NCBI GenBank assembly: GCA_964387145.1
Contig: CAYLVM010000107.1
Span: forward strand, 1-8,521
DNA length: 8,521 bases
Origin: JAMBLL01 sp964387145
GTDB taxonomy: Bacteria; Actinomycetota; Acidimicrobiia; Spongiisociales; UBA5794
Direction of reading: 5' to 3'
This document shows positions 5,575-8,521 of the stretch, one piece after another. Below the pieces are notes generated by a model. That model made no database searches and had not been told where the DNA came from. It saw nothing but the letters and a program-made list of their open reading frames with translations. The position numbers and the translations under genes are program-made. The stretch's first letter is position 1. Each line of letters begins with the position of its first letter.

Positions 5575-7142
5575 TACTCCCACTCGATGGTGGCGGGGGG
5601 TTTCGACGATATGTCGTAGGCGACGCGGTTGATCCCCGCTACCTCGTTGATGACCCGAGACGAGATGGCCGACAGCACCTCATAGGGCAACCGGGCCCAG
5701 TCCGCGGTCATCGCGTCATCCGAGGTCACGGCTCGCACGATCAACGGGTAGGCGTACGTCCGGCTGTCCCCCTGGACGCCGACGCTCTTGATGGTCGGCA
5801 GGACACCGAACGCCTGCCAGATATCGTCATAGAGGCCCGCCTTGCGGATCTCCTCGAGAACGATGACGTCGGCAGCACGCAGGATGTCGAGGCGCTCTCT
5901 GGTGATGTCCCCGATGATGCGCACGGCAAGCCCGGGGCCGGGAAACGGTTGGCGCCAAACGATCTCGTCCGGCAGACCGAGCTCCTCACCGACGGCGCGT
6001 ACCTCGTCCTTGAAGAGGTCCCGGAGAGGCTCGATCAGCTCGAAGTCCATGTCCTCGGGGAGCCCACCCACGTTGTGGTGGCTCTTGATCTTGGCAGCAT
6101 CCTTCGTCCCGGACTCGATGACGTCGGGGTACAGCGTGCCTTGCACGAGGTAGTGAGCACCGTCGATTCCAGCAGCTACCTCTTCGAACACCCGGATAAA
6201 GGTCTCTCCGATGATCTTGCGCTTCTCTTCGGGATCTGAGACGCCTGCGAGTGCGCCGAGGAACCTGTCCTCGGCGTCGATGGAGATGAGGTTCATCTTG
6301 AAGTGGTCACGGAACGTCGCTTCGACCTGTTCCCCTTCGCGATGGCGCATCAGCCCGTGGTCGACGAACACGCACACGAGTTGATCGCCGATGGCCTTGT
6401 GCACGAGTGCTGCAGCAACAGATGAATCGACACCACCACTCAACCCGCAGATCGCGACTCCGGCACCGACGGATGAACGGATAGCGTCGATCGATTGCTC
6501 GATGATGCCCGTGTGCGTCCAGGTGGGGCGGGCGCCACAGACCTTCCACAGGAAGTACTCGAGGATATCCTGGCCATGGTCCGTGTGTTTGACCTCTGGA
6601 TGGAACTGGACACCGTACATCTTGCGTTCGAGGTCCTCCATCGCCGCCACCGGAGCGTCGGGGGTGCTCGCCGTGACAACGAACCCCGCCGGGGGGATCG
6701 ACACCGCATCGTTGTGACTCATCCACACCTGTTGGCGCTCCGGCTGCCCGCTGAACAGCCCCACCGTCTCAGATACGGTCATGGTGGCGGGCCCGAACTC
6801 GGATGTCCCCGTCGCTGCAACGGTGCCGCCCAGCGTCGTTGCCAGCAGTTGATGGCCGTAGCAGATGCCGAGAACCGGGATGCCAAGTTCGAGGATCGCC
6901 TCGTCGATACCGTACGCATCCTGTGCGTGAACGGATGCGGGCCCCCCGGACAGAATGATCCCGGCTGGAGCCTTGGCGACCACCTCTTGTGCAGTGATGT
7001 CGCGAGGAACGATCTCAGAGAACACCCTCGCCTCACGAACACGGCGCGCGATCAGTTGCGCGTACTGGGCTCCGAAGTCGATGACGAGAACCCTGTCGAA
7101 GTCCCCGTGAGATGCCTGGCCGGTAGCGACAGGGGCCGCCAT
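5574..7142 (-). CDS. guaA: GMP synthase (glutamine-hydrolysing)
   Basis: A 522-residue cytoplasmic GMP synthetase that aminates XMP to GMP using glutamine and ATP, the last step of de novo GMP synthesis. The N-terminal class I glutamine amidotransferase domain (~17-205) carries the catalytic triad: Cys94 in GICYGHQL, and His181 and Glu183 in VQFHPEV. The ATP-pyrophosphatase domain follows, with P-loop SGGVDSS (235-241). The C-terminal dimerisation/XMP-binding domain includes QPFPGPGLAVRIIGD (398-412) and the conserved ending YDISSKPPATIEWE. Length matches the family (about 510-530), with no break. The ATG shares its A with the guaB3 stop (TGATG, one-base overlap), so translation is probably coupled to guaB3; only a diffuse G-rich run precedes it. 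About 16 residues precede the conserved DFGAQY segment, a little more than in enterobacterial GuaA. Confidence 0.98.
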   Translation of the reverse strand: MAAPVATGQASHGDFDRVLVIDFGAQYAQLIARRVREARVFSEIVPRDITAQEVVAKAPAGIILSGGPASVHAQDAYGIDEAILELGIPVLGICYGHQLLATTLGGTVAATGTSEFGPATMTVSETVGLFSGQPERQQVWMSHNDAVSIPPAGFVVTASTPDAPVAAMEDLERKMYGVQFHPEVKHTDHGQDILEYFLWKVCGARPTWTHTGIIEQSIDAIRSSVGAGVAICGLSGGVDSSVAAALVHKAIGDQLVCVFVDHGLMRHREGEQVEATFRDHFKMNLISIDAEDRFLGALAGVSDPEEKRKIIGETFIRVFEEVAAGIDGAHYLVQGTLYPDVIESGTKDAAKIKSHHNVGGLPEDMDFELIEPLRDLFKDEVRAVGEELGLPDEIVWRQPFPGPGLAVRIIGDITRERLDILRAADVIVLEEIRKAGLYDDIWQAFGVLPTIKSVGVQGDSRTYAYPLIVRAVTSDDAMTADWARLPYEVLSAISSRVINEVAGINRVAYDISSKPPATIEWE

Positions 7143-8299
7143 CAGCCCATCCCCACTCCCTGAGATCGCTGGAGCTGCTTGCCTTCCGTCTGGAGAGCCG
7201 GCGCGACCATGACTTCGGCCTTCTGGAACTCCTTGACCGTTGCGTACCCCGTCGTGGCCATCGATCCGCGCAGTCCACCGAACAGGTTGCGTCTCCCGTC
7301 GTTCTCATGTGCAGGGCCGAGGAGGATCTCTTCGATCGTTCCGAGTGTCCCCGTCCGGACACGGGATCCACGCGGCAGCGTGGGATGGAACGTTGCCATC
7401 CCCCAGTGATACCCGCCAGATGGTGACTCCGAGGCTGCAGCGATGGGCGAGCCGAGCATGACTGCGTCGGCACCGCATGCGATCGCCTTGGAAACGTCAC
7501 CGCCGGTGCTCATACCGCCGTCTGCAATGACGTGGACGTACCGTCCGGTCTCTTCGAGATAGGCGGTCCTGGCCCCCGCGGCATCGGCGATCGCGGTGGC
7601 CTGTGGCACACCGATCCCCAGCACGCCACGCGTTGTACAAGCAGCGCCCGGTCCGACACCGACGAGCACGCCGACCGCTCCCGTTCTCATGAGGTGCAAC
7701 GCCCCTGAGAAGGAGGCGCAACCGCCCACGATGACAGGCATCTCGACCTCTCGAATGAACTTGTACAGATCGAGCGGCTCCTCTCGTGACGACACGTGCT
7801 CTGCCGAGACGACGGTTCCCTGGATGACCAGGATGTCGAGACCGCCCGCCTTGGCGTACTCGATGTACGTACCGACCGTCTGTGGCGTGAGGCTGCCGCA
7901 CGCTACGACTCCCCCATCCTTGATCTCCCTGACGCGTTGGGTGATCAACTCGGGAATCACCGGGGCCGCGTAGAGCTCCTGCATGCGCCGCGTCGCTTTC
8001 TCAGGGTCGAGGGACGCGATCTCCTCATATACAGGGATCGGATCCTCATACCTCGTCCACAGGCCCTCGAGGTTCAAGCAAGCAAGACCACCGAGGCGCC
8101 CGATCTCGATCGCAGTTCTCGGGGTCACGGCCGAGTCCATGCCGGAGGCCATCATCGGCAAGCCGAAAGTGAACGCGTCGAGTTCCCACGAAAGATCGAC
8201 GTCCTCGGGATCTCTCGTTCGCCTCGATGGGACGATCGCTATGTCGTCGAAACCCCAGGCTCGACGGCCTGATTTTGCAATGCCGATCTCGACTTCCAC
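7142..8299 (-). CDS. guaB3: GuaB3-type IMP dehydrogenase family protein
   Basis: A 385-residue single-domain (beta/alpha)8 protein of the IMP dehydrogenase/GMP reductase superfamily. The catalytic loop GVGPGAACTTRGVLGIGVPQ holds Cys221; the phosphate-binding DGG is at 260-262 and LGSPIA at 282-287. It lacks the CBS (Bateman) pair that full-length GuaB (~490-510 aa) carries between barrel strands. Family knowledge: GuaB3 occurs in actinobacteria and cyanobacteria, and a cyanobacterial GuaB3 has been reported as an active IMP dehydrogenase (IMP to XMP with NAD+); activity of this protein is inferred. It ends MGxG-like and overlaps guaA by one base, placing XMP production next to XMP use. GTG start at 8299 is fixed by GGAGGG five bases upstream. 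A canonical guaB may lie upstream, outside the window. Alternative: GMP reductase, less likely given the residue pattern and guaA linkage. Confidence 0.92.
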   Translation of the reverse strand: MEVEIGIAKSGRRAWGFDDIAIVPSRRTRDPEDVDLSWELDAFTFGLPMMASGMDSAVTPRTAIEIGRLGGLACLNLEGLWTRYEDPIPVYEEIASLDPEKATRRMQELYAAPVIPELITQRVREIKDGGVVACGSLTPQTVGTYIEYAKAGGLDILVIQGTVVSAEHVSSREEPLDLYKFIREVEMPVIVGGCASFSGALHLMRTGAVGVLVGVGPGAACTTRGVLGIGVPQATAIADAAGARTAYLEETGRYVHVIADGGMSTGGDVSKAIACGADAVMLGSPIAAASESPSGGYHWGMATFHPTLPRGSRVRTGTLGTIEEILLGPAHENDGRRNLFGGLRGSMATTGYATVKEFQKAEVMVAPALQTEGKQLQRSQGVGMG

Positions 8300-8304
8300 G
8301 AGAA

Positions 8305-8310
8305 CCCTCC
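8305..8310 (-). promoter_or_regulatory. Shine-Dalgarno of guaB3
   Basis: GGAGGG on the minus strand, five bases from the GTG at 8299. It supports a GTG rather than ATG start for guaB3. Confidence 0.7.
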
Positions 8311-8334
8311 GCTATTGGTGTGCCAGCAAGCGCG

Positions 8335-8340
8335 AGAGTA
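8335..8340 (-). promoter_or_regulatory. Possible -10 box of the guaB3-guaA operon
   Basis: TACTCT on the minus strand fits TAnnnT and lies 35 bases before the guaB3 start. The -35 would fall inside the CCAAGTA heptamer array (8349-8369); TTGGTA at 8361-8366 is the nearest match but at 20-base spacing. If real, the heptamer array would overlap the promoter. Confidence 0.25.
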
Positions 8341-8348
8341 GCCGAGGA

Positions 8349-8369
8349 CCAACCACCAAGTACCAAGGG
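8349..8369. repeat. Tandem heptamer array, consensus CCAAGTA, three copies
   Basis: Units start at 8349 (CCAACCA), 8356 (exact CCAAGTA) and 8363 (CCAAGGG). It is immediately followed by GATCAGCGGATAG (8370-8382), a word also found, with one change and on the minus strand, beside the heptamer array at 5533. Confidence 0.75.
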
Positions 8370-8395
8370 GATCAGCGGATAGAAAACGGTCGGTG

Positions 8396-8423
8396 AGTTG
8401 ACAGTTCGCAGATCACAGTTCAC
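8396..8423. repeat. Tandem heptamer array, consensus AGTTCAC, four copies
   Basis: Units start at 8396, 8403, 8410 and 8417; the last is exact and the other three each carry one substitution. A fifth, decayed unit begins at 8424 and forms part of a hairpin. The 7-base phase is preserved throughout. Confidence 0.75.
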
Positions 8424-8442
8424 AGTCGGAAATCCCGACTGT
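8422..8442. repeat. 8-bp perfect hairpin next to the AGTTCAC array
   Basis: Arms ACAGTCGG (8422-8429) and CCGACTGT (8435-8442) pair perfectly around a five-base loop. On the plus strand it is followed by TTC, too short a T-run for a convincing terminator. The left arm is the decayed end of the heptamer array, suggesting the hairpin belongs to the repeat element. Confidence 0.5.
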
Positions 8443-8511
8443 TTCTGGGTGCCTGTGAGACGTCGCTAGACGGCAAACAGAGAATGGATGTCCCCTCTCT
8501 CCGCGCATCCT

Positions 8512-8521
8512 CCAAGTACCA
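8512..8521. repeat. Start of another CCAAGTA array cut by the window edge
   Basis: CCAAGTA (8512-8518) is followed by CCA at the very end of the window, the start of a second unit in phase. The array probably continues outside. Confidence 0.5.

Larger units (their letters stand above)
8300..8521. other. Repeat-rich upstream region of guaB3, no gene
   Basis: No credible gene in these 222 bp. It holds the guaB3 leader, two CCAAGTA-type heptamer arrays, an AGTTCAC heptamer array and an 8-bp hairpin. The segment between about 8445 and 8510 shows no repeat or gene that I can support. The window edge cuts the last array. Confidence 0.6.

Noticed and set aside
6495..7163. A 222-codon plus-strand frame over guaA
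   Set aside because: It is antisense to the GMP synthase amidotransferase domain, which is fully conserved; no independent coding evidence.
8300..8521. Purine or other riboswitch upstream of guaB3
   Set aside because: A guanine operon makes this worth checking, but I see no conserved purine-riboswitch core; the structure present is a simple hairpin and heptamer arrays.

Overview
The window looks like chromosomal DNA from a GC-rich bacterium, most probably an actinomycete-type lineage (Actinomycetota; a non-model class such as Acidimicrobiia would fit). This rests on the GC-rich codon use, a CBS-less GuaB3-type IMP dehydrogenase relative directly before guaA, and a promoter whose -10 box sits seven bases before an ATG, as in leaderless actinobacterial genes. 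The lineage is an inference; there is no rRNA or other marker here. Every gene I can support lies on the minus strand, so transcription runs from high to low coordinates.

In transcription order: a repeat-rich non-coding leader (8300-8521); guaB3 (7142-8299) and guaA (5574-7142), which overlap by one base and form a guanine-nucleotide synthesis operon; a 297-bp non-coding block (5277-5573) made largely of heptamer repeats and dyads; a large hybrid CheA-like histidine kinase (2637-5276) with Hpt, acidic linker, HATPase, CheW-like and receiver domains; a 47-residue, tryptophan-rich membrane protein too short to be found by length-based gene calling (2421-2564); the DNA helicase gene pcrA/uvrD (162-2345), with its own candidate leaderless promoter; and a GC-rich tail (1-161) with a perfect hairpin and nested inverted repeats.

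GuaB3 and GuaA act in consecutive steps, IMP to XMP to GMP, if GuaB3 is an active dehydrogenase. The kinase has no chemotaxis partner genes in the window, so its inputs and outputs are unknown; its architecture resembles the hybrid CheA proteins of surface-motility systems. The small membrane protein lies between the kinase and pcrA, but nothing in the sequence ties it functionally to either.

The most unusual signal is not a gene. Both long intergenic blocks around guaB3-guaA carry several families of degenerate tandem heptamers (GGTACTT/CCAAGTA, GTTCACC, AGTTCAC), kept in strict 7-base phase, and share short non-heptamer words. They look like two diverged copies of a composite intergenic repeat element.
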